A DNA stretch of 64,000 nt from positions 558,001-622,000 of the forward strand of contig JAIVLN010000001.1 in the NCBI GenBank assembly GCA_020524245.1, read 5' to 3'. The notes beneath the pieces were generated by a model. That model had not been told where the DNA came from. It saw only the letters and a program-made list of their open reading frames with translations, and made no database searches. This DNA comes from Rossellomorea aquimaris (GTDB taxonomy: Bacteria; Bacillota; Bacilli; Bacillales; Fictibacillaceae). Below, in pieces: positions 33,708 through 42,132 of this stretch; the stretch's first letter is position 1, and each line of letters begins with the position of its first letter. The position numbers were made by a program, and so were the translations under genes.

Positions 33708-35099
33708 TTATTTTTGACTTGATTTTTTCAACATTTCTACAATATCTCGATTTCCAAATTGAATGGCATGCATAAGTGCTGTTTGACTGTCTATATCGAC
33801 CATTTCAAGGTCTGCCCCATGATCAATCAACAATTGAACAGTGTCAATGTTGTCACTGTAGACCGCATAAAAAATTGCTGACATACCACTGAAATCCTGG
33901 TAATTCGAATCCGCGCCAGCCTCGATTAACCGTTCCACGGTTTCCGTACTTGCGTATTCTGCAGCTATCATAAGTGGTGTCATTCCTGAATAATCTTCAT
34001 AATTCGAATCTGCCCCAGCTTCCAATAACAACTGGACCATTTCATCGTTCCCATCTTGCACAGCCCAATGCAACGGCGTGAAACCTTGAGTATCCTCTAC
34101 ATTCAAGTCCTCACCATTTTCAATCAAAGCGGTTACTGCATTGCGATCCCCTTTTACAACCGCATCAATCATTGGTGGCGGTTCATCCATCAAAGAGAAA
34201 CTCTCTTCTGCACTCTCTAACATCTCTTGAAATGAAAAACGATCGATGAGTGAATATGCTCCAAAGACCACCGCACCTAATACGAGGACTGCTCCAGCTC
34301 CCATTACCCAAGCTTTGCCAACTGATTTCTTTTCTACGGTAAAACCTTTTTCCTCAGAAAAAAACAACTCGATTTCCCGAATTCGCTTTGGCAGTGGAGG
34401 ATGCGTAGATAAGATCTCACTGAGCCACACAAAGAATCCTTTCTCTTGTTCAACTTGTTGTAAATAAGCTTGCCGGTCCACATGTTTGTACAGCGATTTA
34501 CCGATGGCAAAAATCGTTAGACCATTCGCACCCGCTTCTGGTTTTTCCGTGTAATAGGCCGCATACCGATCACAAGTGTATTCACAAGCTCGTAAATACA
34601 ATTCAGCTAGGCCAGGAATCCACATTGCTGGTAATAGAACTAATAATTTTGATAAATGCTTTCGCTTAATATGAGCTAACTCATGTGCAATGACGAAGTC
34701 CAGTTCGTCATCTGCTTCCCTTTCGATCAACTCGAAAATTTCCGAGTAAAGGACGACCATGTTTTTACCAAAGAAACGGGTGGCAAACGCATTGAGCATC
34801 CCTGAAGATTCCATGACATAGACATCCGGTACATAGGAGATGTCCATCTTTGCACACAATGCTTTTGTGCGTTCATACACTTGAGGAAATTGATGTTCAC
34901 TGAGCTTCACAGCATTCATCCGGATGTGTCCGATCATCAAAGCTGTTACGAATAAGGACATACACGCTATAAAGAGCGCAATAAAGATTCCGATGATTGA
35001 AATGGATAATAGAATGTATGTGAATATGCTGATGGTTAAGACCAACCAGAAATATTTTTTCTCATTCTTATGTACCAACTCGTTGGCAGCTACGTTCAT
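33708..35099 (-). CDS. M48 family metallopeptidase fused to ankyrin repeats
   Basis: 463 residues from the ATG at 35097-35099 (GGGGG 7 bases before; an upstream TTG overlaps the ribosome site). Two N-terminal membrane helices (about 15-60), an M48 peptidase domain with the zinc motif HELAH at 139-143 and the downstream EYTCDRYA segment, a third membrane helix (about 255-275), then four to five ankyrin repeats (TPLHWAVQDGNDEMVQLLLEAGAD and similar) to the end. HtpX-like enzymes cleave membrane or misfolded proteins; the ankyrin tail probably recruits substrates or partners. Confidence 0.85.
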   Translation of the reverse strand: MNVAANELVHKNEKKYFWLVLTISIFTYILLSISIIGIFIALFIACMSLFVTALMIGHIRMNAVKLSEHQFPQVYERTKALCAKMDISYVPDVYVMESSGMLNAFATRFFGKNMVVLYSEIFELIEREADDELDFVIAHELAHIKRKHLSKLLVLLPAMWIPGLAELYLRACEYTCDRYAAYYTEKPEAGANGLTIFAIGKSLYKHVDRQAYLQQVEQEKGFFVWLSEILSTHPPLPKRIREIELFFSEEKGFTVEKKSVGKAWVMGAGAVLVLGAVVFGAYSLIDRFSFQEMLESAEESFSLMDEPPPMIDAVVKGDRNAVTALIENGEDLNVEDTQGFTPLHWAVQDGNDEMVQLLLEAGADSNYEDYSGMTPLMIAAEYASTETVERLIEAGADSNYQDFSGMSAIFYAVYSDNIDTVQLLIDHGADLEMVDIDSQTALMHAIQFGNRDIVEMLKKSSQK

Positions 35100-35188
35100 T
35101 CTGTTCCCCCTTTCTTTTGTCAATTGTTGTAAACCAAGATAATTATACAGCTAAAATAACAAAAGGGGGAGAAAATTTTTCACTTAAA

Positions 35189-35887
35189 TTATGGAAGATT
35201 ATGAATTGATGTTTCAGGGATTAATTCATACATTTGAAGTCGATTTTTGGATTCACTTTCAAACAGATAAGCTGGTTCGTTACCAATGGACTTCATACCT
35301 AAGTTATATATATATAACGCTGTACCATTGGGTATAGCTACGATAGGTTTCCCAATCTGTTGGAGAGACTTCATTATCTCATCATCTACCTCTTCCGTGT
35401 AGTGGCACCAGATCAGCTTATCTTAATATAGTCCTAATCCGGTATATTCATAAAGGTCAGGCTGAGGGTCATCATGAACATAGAGATGTTCAAGCGTATC
35501 ACATAGAATTAATGCACCCGCACTTTGACCGTAGATGATTCCTCCACCTTGAAAATATTGCGTCAAAACTATTGAAAAACCGGAAGACTTGAATTCCTCT
35601 AAGAGTTTTAATGGATCTCCTCCACTAATATAAACACCAGAAAACTTTTTTAAATCATCAAGGGTCTTTCCTTCTAAATCCGTCCACATCTCTATCTCAC
35701 TAACGCCAAGTGGATTGAACATACTTTTTACATAGTTAAGGCACTCTACATATGGTCTGATTGAGGGATCGCCAGCAATCGGTATGTAAAGCAGAGATGG
35801 ACTTGATTTCATTTGTTCTACAAAATGTTTGTTAATCGGTTCTGACTGTTCTGCATTGCCACCACCTGAAAGAAATAACGTTCCCAT
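35189..35887 (-). pseudogene. Peptidase E (S51) gene broken by an in-frame stop
   Basis: From an ATG at 35885-35887 (GGGAGG upstream) the frame reads LFLSGGGNAEQSEPI, a GQSAGA nucleophile motif and YTGLGLY, then meets TAA at 35423-35425. In the same frame the next codons read DKLIWCHYTEEVDDEI... to KNRLQMYELIPETSIHNLP and a stop at 35189. The continuation is what peptidase E family proteins have after GLGL, and it contains the His expected to complete the Ser-His-Asp triad. So the gene is a peptidase S51 homologue interrupted by one nonsense codon, with no loss of frame. The shorter product would lack the catalytic His. Confidence 0.8.
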
Positions 35888-35995
35888 CATAACCTCCCTT
35901 GGTTTTTCCATAAAAAAAACAGAGACAATTAATTTATGTCCCTGCAAAAATCGTATCACGTAAATAATAAAAAGCAAAAAAGATTCATTGGAATA

Positions 35996-36913
35996 CTAAA
36001 TGAGAGTAACTAGAATCATAGATCCAAACAGTAGCATGATATAGTTTACGGAATAGATAAAATTCGACCGCGCCCAAACCTCATCATTTTTAGTGTAAAA
36101 TCCACTTAAAGCTATCAGGTACCACCCTACATTCAATAGAGTTGCAATGAGGACAAAAGTGATGCCCAGGGACTTTAGTGCAATTGCAAGTGGAATCAGG
36201 CAAGCGATATACACAAGCATTTGTTTTTTTGTCCGGTCCAATCCACGGACAATCGGCAGCATCGCGACCCCAGCTTTTTTATACTCGTCAAAATTTTTAA
36301 TCGCAATTGCAAACGTATGGGGCATTTGCCAAATGAACAAAATCAGGAAGAGAATGATTGGAATATAATGGGCGGACGGTTCGATAGCTGCCCATCCAAT
36401 TAGAGGTGTGACTGCACCTGAAATGCTACCTACAGCGGTATTCAAAGTATACTTCCGCTTCGACCACATTGTGTAAAGAACTACATAGGTGAACCAGCCA
36501 ACAGCGGCATAAACCGTTGCTTCCAACGTTGTAAAGGAAAGAAAGAAAAATCCTAGTATCGACAAGACGATACCAAGGGCGAATACAATACGTAACGGAA
36601 AATGACCTGTAACAGTTGGGCGATGTTTTGTTCTTGTCATTTTGGAATCAATATCGGCATCATACCAATTGTTCAGAATGAGTGCGCCCCCCATAACCAA
36701 CGTACTACCGATGATTGTGAGCAAGATGACCTCCCAGTAGGTCTCTACTGAAGAATTGGTAAAATAGATCGCTAACCATAGACCGGTTAGGACGGGTAGG
36801 ACGTTCGCAAAAAGCACAGCGCCTTTAAGAAGGGCTTTTAGATCAGATAAAAAAATAGTAGCGTTTCGATGATTCGAAACCTTTTGGGTAGACAGAAGTA
36901 ATTCCTTACTCAT
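35996..36913 (-). CDS. ctaB: Protoheme IX farnesyltransferase (heme O synthase)
   Basis: 305 residues, UbiA prenyltransferase superfamily, about eight membrane segments. The aspartate motif is NNWYDADIDSKMTRTKHRP, corresponding to the ND(x)nDID...MxRTxxRP pattern of CtaB/CyoE. It adds a farnesyl chain to protoheme to make heme O for the heme-copper oxidase encoded upstream. Last gene of the cba-sco operon; AGGAGG precedes the ATG. A second copy of ctaB may exist elsewhere in the genome, as many Bacillus carry one at the ctaA locus. Confidence 0.9.
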   Translation of the reverse strand: MSKELLLSTQKVSNHRNATIFLSDLKALLKGAVLFANVLPVLTGLWLAIYFTNSSVETYWEVILLTIIGSTLVMGGALILNNWYDADIDSKMTRTKHRPTVTGHFPLRIVFALGIVLSILGFFFLSFTTLEATVYAAVGWFTYVVLYTMWSKRKYTLNTAVGSISGAVTPLIGWAAIEPSAHYIPIILFLILFIWQMPHTFAIAIKNFDEYKKAGVAMLPIVRGLDRTKKQMLVYIACLIPLAIALKSLGITFVLIATLLNVGWYLIALSGFYTKNDEVWARSNFIYSVNYIMLLFGSMILVTLI

Positions 36914-36946
36914 ATCACTTCCTCCTCAACGAAATTGACCACTCCA

Positions 36947-37504
36947 TCATTGGTATTGAGAATGATCAATGAAGTAGTAATAAACCAAATAAATTAACAA
37001 ACAGACTGCCATCGCTACAAAGCCCCAACCAAGTGTGATTTGTTCAATTAAGAGATAGTTGTTGCATAGTTGTTCTGGGGACTCGATATATAACCAGCCC
37101 ATCCCAAGGAACAAGATGGTAAACAATGTGATGATGCTGTTTCTCCCAATTGCACTTAGTTTCATCCAACTGTCTCTTAATGGTACACCTGCCAGGAATG
37201 GCAAAGAGACAAACTTAAATATTTCTACACCTTGAATTGTTAAGGCTTCATCCATGGTCCGGGGAATCATCCAATATACCATGATGATGATAAATAACAG
37301 GATTCCGGGCACTCCATTCTGATTCCACTTTTGGAAGAATTGTGGAAATTGAACTTGGAAGAGCTTTGCCATAAAGAAACCTGCAATGACAAGCATCGGC
37401 ATTTGCATATGCATATGCACAATCATGATCGATTCCATCAACCCAGCAACGGGTGGAAGCATCAATGCAATATAGAGGACCAAGCCAAAAAGGAATTGAT
37501 TCAT
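36947..37504 (-). CDS. Five-helix membrane protein, His/Met-rich, oxidase cluster
   Basis: 185 residues, about five membrane helices. Between helices 1 and 2 is the run MIVHMHMQMPM, rich in histidine and methionine, the kinds of residues that bind copper or heme. It lies 33 bases before ctaB and its start is 3 bases after the sco stop region, so it is in the operon. By context it may assist copper or heme delivery to the ba3 oxidase (CtaG-like in role, though I cannot confirm the family). Family otherwise not recognised. Confidence 0.6.
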   Translation of the reverse strand: MNQFLFGLVLYIALMLPPVAGLMESIMIVHMHMQMPMLVIAGFFMAKLFQVQFPQFFQKWNQNGVPGILLFIIIMVYWMIPRTMDEALTIQGVEIFKFVSLPFLAGVPLRDSWMKLSAIGRNSIITLFTILFLGMGWLYIESPEQLCNNYLLIEQITLGWGFVAMAVCLLIYLVYYYFIDHSQYQ

Positions 37505-37507
37505 CGC

Positions 37508-38164
37508 TCATCCCTTCTTTTTCTGTTGAAGTATTTTTTGGACCTTCTCCGCTGCTTCTTCCACTTTGGTAAAATCCATGACATCGACTAATATTCCTTC
37601 CGGATCGACTAAATAGAATGCAGAATTATGAGTATAATTGCCCTCTCCATCAGGTATGACGATCACTCCGAATTTTTCCAATAAAGTCTCCAATTGTGTC
37701 TGATTCGGAATCCTTGCCATTCTCCATGTTTCACCATCGCTTTTAAAATAATCCTTATATTTGTTCAACGTCGCCGGATCATCCTTATCAGGATCAAAGC
37801 TCACACTTAGGAATACGATATCTTTTCCAATGTATTCAGCAGGCAGGAGGTCATAAACCTGTGCCATATTCCTCTCCAATATATAACAGACCGTTGTACA
37901 AGAGGTATAAAAGAAGGTTATGAAAACATACTGGTCATCAAATGCATCGATTGAATAGGTTCGACCCATGCTATCTTCAAACATGACATCAGGAAATTCC
38001 GGCTTGACCTCAATCAACTGATTTGTTCTTGCGGTTTCTGCGGTATAGGCTTGAAACCCGTCTGTTCCGAAATAAAACAATCCCCATCCAAATACGAACA
38101 CGAGTATTGAAGCGATAACGGTATTTTTATTAGTTTTGACCATGATCATCACTTCCCTATTCAT
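37508..38164 (-). CDS. SCO1/SenC family copper chaperone
   Basis: 218 residues: an N-terminal membrane anchor (about 14-32) and an outward-facing thioredoxin-like domain with the copper-binding CTTVC (Cys89-Cys93) and His179 in NYTHNSAF. It inserts copper into the CuA centre of oxidase subunit II, or reduces its cysteines. The ATG at 38164 has AGGTGG 9 bases upstream; an ATG 7 codons later (after GGGAAG) is an alternative. Between cbaA and this gene is a hairpin (38197-38224) with no T tract. Confidence 0.88.
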   Translation of the reverse strand: MNREVMIMVKTNKNTVIASILVFVFGWGLFYFGTDGFQAYTAETARTNQLIEVKPEFPDVMFEDSMGRTYSIDAFDDQYVFITFFYTSCTTVCYILERNMAQVYDLLPAEYIGKDIVFLSVSFDPDKDDPATLNKYKDYFKSDGETWRMARIPNQTQLETLLEKFGVIVIPDGEGNYTHNSAFYLVDPEGILVDVMDFTKVEEAAEKVQKILQQKKKG

Positions 38165-38233
38165 GTTTGATTCCCACCTAAAATGGGAGTCGGGAAAGAG
38201 ATAGCACCTTTCTGGGCTATCTCTGAACCCTCT

Positions 38234-39919
38234 TTACCATGTTTTATATGGAGGGGACCCCGGTGGTGCATTCACGATAAAATCGACCAATGGAATGACA
38301 TATGCCATCGCAACTAACACGAGCATGACCACGATCCACACACCCCAACGTTCTGTCCAATATGGGGTCTTGCTTGCATGATCTTCCTCTTCTGCAACCG
38401 GAAATTCGGTTTCACCTTTAGGTGCAAAGAACATGAGATGGATGACTGCATATACCTGGATAATGACACCAATCATCAATAATGTTCCGCCAACTGCAAT
38501 CAATAGTAAGTAAGGATCCCATCCCAATGCTGTTGCATGATCTCCATATGTTGAGTAAGAGGTTCTTCTTGGGGATCCGAGTAAACCGAGATAGTGCATG
38601 GATCCTGCCATGAACAGCATACCTATCGTCCAGATGATCGTTTGGATGACACCTAATTTATTGATTTTAGGGGTCAACACGCGTTTTGAGACATAAGGCA
38701 CGAGCCAGTAACTGATTCCGAAGAAGGTCAAAACGACCGAGACACCTACAGTCAAATGGAAGTGACCAACGATCCACATCGTATTATGGACGACCTGGTC
38801 CAATTGGTTGGTGCTTTGGACAATGCCTCCTGCTCCCCCTGGGATAAAGGCGACCATAGCTATAAATGGTGCCAGGAATCGGACATCTCCCCATGGCAGT
38901 TTCTTATACCAGGCAACGTTTCCCTTCCCCCCTTTGTTTCGTGCTGTTCGTTCAAATACTCTGAACATGGCATAAGCCGTCATTAAGGAAGGAAAACCAA
39001 TCGCCAAACTCATGAAAACATGCATGTATTTAATTTGTTCGGAGATACCAGGATCGATAATTTGATGGTGGAATCCCCCGGTGATGTTCATAACGACCAA
39101 TCCGATGATAACGACCCGTGTCAGTGTATCACTGAACCGCCTTCCTCCAATAATCTTAGGTACAATGACGTACCAGGCAGAAACAGCTGTTAAATACCAA
39201 ATGTTAACGAGTGTGTGCCCGAATGCCCAAAATAAAGTACGGGCAACCATGACATTAATTGTTTCAACCCATCCGAACGCCCACGGGATGATTGTCAATA
39301 CTTCAATCGCTACTGGAATGCTTCCAAAGAACAAGAGAACAAACACACCTGTGGCAAAATAAGATAGGATTGGGAGATGTTGTCCTTTATGATTCTTTCT
39401 CCAATCCGCTACATTCATGAATGCACCGAAACAGCACACCCACACGCCCAGGACAATGAAGACGAGACCGATGTAAAAGTATGGGGATGCAGCCATTGGA
39501 GGATAGAAGGTATACATGACCGACGCTTCATTCATTAAGATCGGAATGACAGCAATCACAAACCCAACGATCTTCATCCAGAAACCGATCCATCCCATTC
39601 TTCTCACTTTCGGAAGGAGACCACCTAATGTATGGGATAAACCAGCGTAAAAATAACCGATTGTAAAAAATGCCGATAGGACTACAACAAGCAATACACC
39701 ATGAGCGGTTAAGATTTGATAATAATTCAACCAAGTCGGCAATGTTAATAATCCTGCACGGTTCAGTCCTTGTAATAACCCTAAAACACCACCAAGCAGC
39801 AAGGCTGCAAAGGCAACGAACAAATATGATTTGGATAGCTTAGCATCCTTCACATTGACGCCTAAATAACGATTGGTATTTTCAAAAAACCTTGATGTTG
39901 TTGATACAACTGGCTCCAC
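38234..39919 (-). CDS. cbaA: ba3-type cytochrome c oxidase subunit I
   Basis: 561 residues from the GTG at 39917-39919 (GGGGGG 6 bases before; the longer frame overlaps subunit II). About 13 membrane helices. Heme-copper oxidase histidines are in LTAHGVLL, WAFGHTLVNIWYL, HHQIIDPG and VGHFHLTVG. The HxxxY crosslink motif of A-type oxidases is replaced as in B-type (ba3) enzymes. It reduces O2 to water and pumps protons; ba3 oxidases have high O2 affinity. Encoded with subunits II and IIa, Sco and CtaB in one operon with an FNR-type site upstream. Confidence 0.92.
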   Translation of the reverse strand: MEPVVSTTSRFFENTNRYLGVNVKDAKLSKSYLFVAFAALLLGGVLGLLQGLNRAGLLTLPTWLNYYQILTAHGVLLVVVLSAFFTIGYFYAGLSHTLGGLLPKVRRMGWIGFWMKIVGFVIAVIPILMNEASVMYTFYPPMAASPYFYIGLVFIVLGVWVCCFGAFMNVADWRKNHKGQHLPILSYFATGVFVLLFFGSIPVAIEVLTIIPWAFGWVETINVMVARTLFWAFGHTLVNIWYLTAVSAWYVIVPKIIGGRRFSDTLTRVVIIGLVVMNITGGFHHQIIDPGISEQIKYMHVFMSLAIGFPSLMTAYAMFRVFERTARNKGGKGNVAWYKKLPWGDVRFLAPFIAMVAFIPGGAGGIVQSTNQLDQVVHNTMWIVGHFHLTVGVSVVLTFFGISYWLVPYVSKRVLTPKINKLGVIQTIIWTIGMLFMAGSMHYLGLLGSPRRTSYSTYGDHATALGWDPYLLLIAVGGTLLMIGVIIQVYAVIHLMFFAPKGETEFPVAEEEDHASKTPYWTERWGVWIVVMLVLVAMAYVIPLVDFIVNAPPGSPPYKTW

Positions 39920-39933
39920 AGTAATCCCCCCTT

Positions 39934-40401
39934 TTAAATCACCTTGATCGTCGTACTCATTACCTGGTGGCCAGCACCACAATATTCATTACAAATCACT
40001 AAATACTCCCCAGGCTCATCAAAGGTTTGTGAAATCTTTTGGATATGTCCCGGCATGACCATTGCATTGATGTTCGTGTCCACCACCTGGAACCCATGGA
40101 CAACATCCTTGGAAGTAAGGGTAAAATGCACGGTAGATCCCGCTGGTATTTCAATTTCTCCTGGATTAAAACGGAAGATTTCCAAAGTCATAACCACTTC
40201 ATACTCATTGTCTCCGATTTTTTGAATTCCAGGTTCGTCAAACGGTGCTGTTTGAGATACCTTTTGCGGATCGATTGTTTCTTTATGACTCGGAGGACCC
40301 ATTCCTAAAGCAAACGTTTGATAACCTGTCAGCAGCATAAAGACCATAATCATACCAAAACTCAATGTGAGCCAAATCTTCTCATCGAGATGCATCTTCA
40401 T
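39934..40401 (-). CDS. cbaB: Cytochrome c oxidase subunit II, CuA
   Basis: 155 residues: one N-terminal membrane helix (about 9-30) and a cupredoxin domain with the CuA ligands His102 (VVHGFQV), Cys137, Cys141, His145 and Met148 (CNEYCGAGHQVM). It takes electrons from cytochrome c on the outer face and passes them to subunit I. Short like other ba3 subunit II proteins, with a single helix. The ATG follows GAGGGG, which overlaps the stop of the subunit IIa gene. Confidence 0.92.
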   Translation of the reverse strand: MKMHLDEKIWLTLSFGMIMVFMLLTGYQTFALGMGPPSHKETIDPQKVSQTAPFDEPGIQKIGDNEYEVVMTLEIFRFNPGEIEIPAGSTVHFTLTSKDVVHGFQVVDTNINAMVMPGHIQKISQTFDEPGEYLVICNEYCGAGHQVMSTTIKVI

Positions 40402-40413
40402 CTTTATCCCCTC

Positions 40414-40566
40414 CTATACTCTGGCCATGTATAATCCGTATAGCACAAAATAAGTCATCAGTATGACGGCTCCGACAACTCCTAAAGAAATCCAAGTTCC
40501 TACTTTCGAATCCTTTACTTTGTCGAGCGCACCATCTTGTTCCTTCTTGGATTCAGGCAACACCAT
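40414..40566 (-). CDS. ba3 oxidase subunit IIa-like protein (50 aa)
   Basis: 50 residues: a charged N-terminus (MVLPESKKEQDGALDKVKDS) then one helix (about 24-46). ATG at 40564-40566, AGGAGG 10 bases before. The size, single helix and position immediately before subunit II match the third subunit (IIa) of ba3 oxidases, whose helix replaces the missing second helix of subunit II. First gene of the operon. Confidence 0.8.
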   Translation of the reverse strand: MVLPESKKEQDGALDKVKDSKVGTWISLGVVGAVILMTYFVLYGLYMARV

Positions 40567-40599
40567 CCCTGATCACCCTCCTTCATTGTTCTTAACTAC

Positions 40600-40605
40600 A
40601 TCATA
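40600..40605 (-). promoter_or_regulatory. -10 element of the cba operon
   Basis: On the minus strand TATGAT, 34 bases before the IIa start codon; no -35, as expected for an activator-dependent promoter. Confidence 0.65.
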
Positions 40606-40626
40606 ATGAATGGGAGTGGTATGTTT

Positions 40627-40642
40627 TGTGACGCAAATCACA
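40627..40642. promoter_or_regulatory. FNR-type binding site upstream of the cba operon
   Basis: TGTGACGCAAATCACA: perfect TGTGA-N6-TCACA palindrome, the Bacillus FNR consensus (TGTGA-N6-TCACT/A). Its centre (40634.5) is exactly 41.5 bases upstream of the start predicted from the -10 at 40600-40605. Confidence 0.75.
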
Positions 40643-40681
40643 TAGCAATGGATTTTTTGTAAAACGCTATTCATATATAAA

Positions 40682-40703
40682 AAGAGCAGTCTTTCGACTA
40701 CTC
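40682..40703 (-). terminator. Weak terminator of hemY
   Basis: AGAGCAGT and ACTACTCT (one mismatch) with TTTTT on the minus strand. Confidence 0.5.
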
Positions 40704-40713
40704 TAACGATTCA

Positions 40714-42114
40714 TCATGCGTGAACAATGTGGAATAAATTTTCAACAGCCTCATTCGCTACACTTTTCCCCTGTCTGATACAGTCACCTATACCAACACC
40801 ATCATAAGCAGCTCCAGCTACATATACTTTTGGGGCTTGTTCCTTAAGTCGTCCTCTGACTTGCTGAACCCATTGTAGATGGTGAGGACGATATTGCGGC
40901 ATGGAATCCTTCCAACGGGATACAAGGGAATATTGTGGTTCCCCCTTCATTGAAACAACTTTACTCAAGTCATGTAAGACGGTACGGACAAGCTCCTCAT
41001 CTGTCCTGTCCACGATATCATTGTCTCCCGGACGGCCAACATAACATCGAAGCAAAACTTTTCCGGATGGCGCTGTATGCGGCCATTTATTGTTCGTCCA
41101 TGTACAAGCCGTAATCGTACAGTTCTCGTTCTTGGTAACGACAAAGCCGGTACCATGCTGACCAAACTTTACCTGATCTTCTTGAAAAACAAGCGAAACA
41201 TTCGCAACGCTGCTTGTCTTAGCGACTTCTAACTGGTTCATTTGAACAGCTTTTCCTAACAAACGCATGGTAATGGGATGCGGCGTCGTGAGAATGATTG
41301 AATCAACAGTTTGGCTAGAACCATTTTTAAGTCTAAGCACATATTGATTCCCCGTTTTTTGAATCGATTGAACTTCACTGTTTAAATGAATGCTTTGTTC
41401 CGGCAGATGATCGGAAACTGCTCTTACTAATGAGCTAAGACCACTTTTTAAAGTGAGAAAAAGCTTCTGCTCCCCAGATGGGCGTAAAGTACGCATCCCT
41501 AAAATCAAACTTCTGTGTCGATCTTCCAGTTGTTTGAAGTTTGGGAATGTGGCCATCAGACTCAGTTGATCCATATCATTTGAGTAAATACCGGACAACA
41601 GCGGTTCAATCAGACTGTCAACCAGGTCATCCCCAAGTCTATATCGGAAAAACTCTCCAACTGATGGATCTTCCGAAGGCTTGAATTTTGGGAGCACGAG
41701 ATCGCATGCAGCCCTCATCTTTCCTTTGAATGAAATGAGGTTCGTTTTGACAAAAGGGGTGATCCTGGTTGGGATACCCATCATGGCAGCTTCTGGAATC
41801 GGGTGGAGTTTTCGGTTTTTCAGGATATACGACTTCCCCGTTTCATTGCTGACCAATTCGTTTTCAAGACCGACTTCCTTAATTAGTTCAATCGTACTCA
41901 TTTTTCGTTTCAAAAAAGAATCAGGACCCTTTTCAATAATCATTCCGTTATGTTCAGCCGTCTGAATTTTGCCTCCAAGTTCATTTCCAGCCTCGTACAG
42001 GTTGAAATTCATAGGTATGTCCATTTCTCGGGCTTGTTTTTGCAAATAGAAGGCAGCGGATAGGCCTGTAATTCCACCTCCGACTATGGCGACTTCTAGT
42101 TTTTTCTTATTCAT
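40714..42114 (-). CDS. hemY: Coproporphyrinogen III / protoporphyrinogen oxidase, HemY type
   Basis: 466 residues, FAD-dependent oxidase family. The N-terminal dinucleotide-binding motif is VAIVGGGITGLSAAFYL (8-24), followed by GNELGGKIQTAEHNGMIIEKGPDSFL, and the C-terminal flavin region VYVAGAAYDGVGIGDCI. In Firmicutes this enzyme oxidises coproporphyrinogen III to coproporphyrin III in the heme pathway. It is not next to hemE or hemH here, so it may be a second copy dedicated to the oxidase region. It lies 18 bases after the radical SAM gene, with AAGGAG before its ATG, and probably forms an operon with it. Confidence 0.88.
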   Translation of the reverse strand: MNKKKLEVAIVGGGITGLSAAFYLQKQAREMDIPMNFNLYEAGNELGGKIQTAEHNGMIIEKGPDSFLKRKMSTIELIKEVGLENELVSNETGKSYILKNRKLHPIPEAAMMGIPTRITPFVKTNLISFKGKMRAACDLVLPKFKPSEDPSVGEFFRYRLGDDLVDSLIEPLLSGIYSNDMDQLSLMATFPNFKQLEDRHRSLILGMRTLRPSGEQKLFLTLKSGLSSLVRAVSDHLPEQSIHLNSEVQSIQKTGNQYVLRLKNGSSQTVDSIILTTPHPITMRLLGKAVQMNQLEVAKTSSVANVSLVFQEDQVKFGQHGTGFVVTKNENCTITACTWTNNKWPHTAPSGKVLLRCYVGRPGDNDIVDRTDEELVRTVLHDLSKVVSMKGEPQYSLVSRWKDSMPQYRPHHLQWVQQVRGRLKEQAPKVYVAGAAYDGVGIGDCIRQGKSVANEAVENLFHIVHA

Positions 42115-42132
42115 TGGATGACTCCTTGTCGT

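Noticed and set aside
38197-38224. Terminator between cbaA and sco
   Set aside because: A clear 9-bp hairpin but without a T tract; it may affect RNA processing, yet the genes look co-transcribed.
40660-40676. Possible cre near TGTAAAACGCTATTCA upstream of the cba operon
   Set aside because: Spacing around CG is off by one base, so it does not fit the 14-base consensus.
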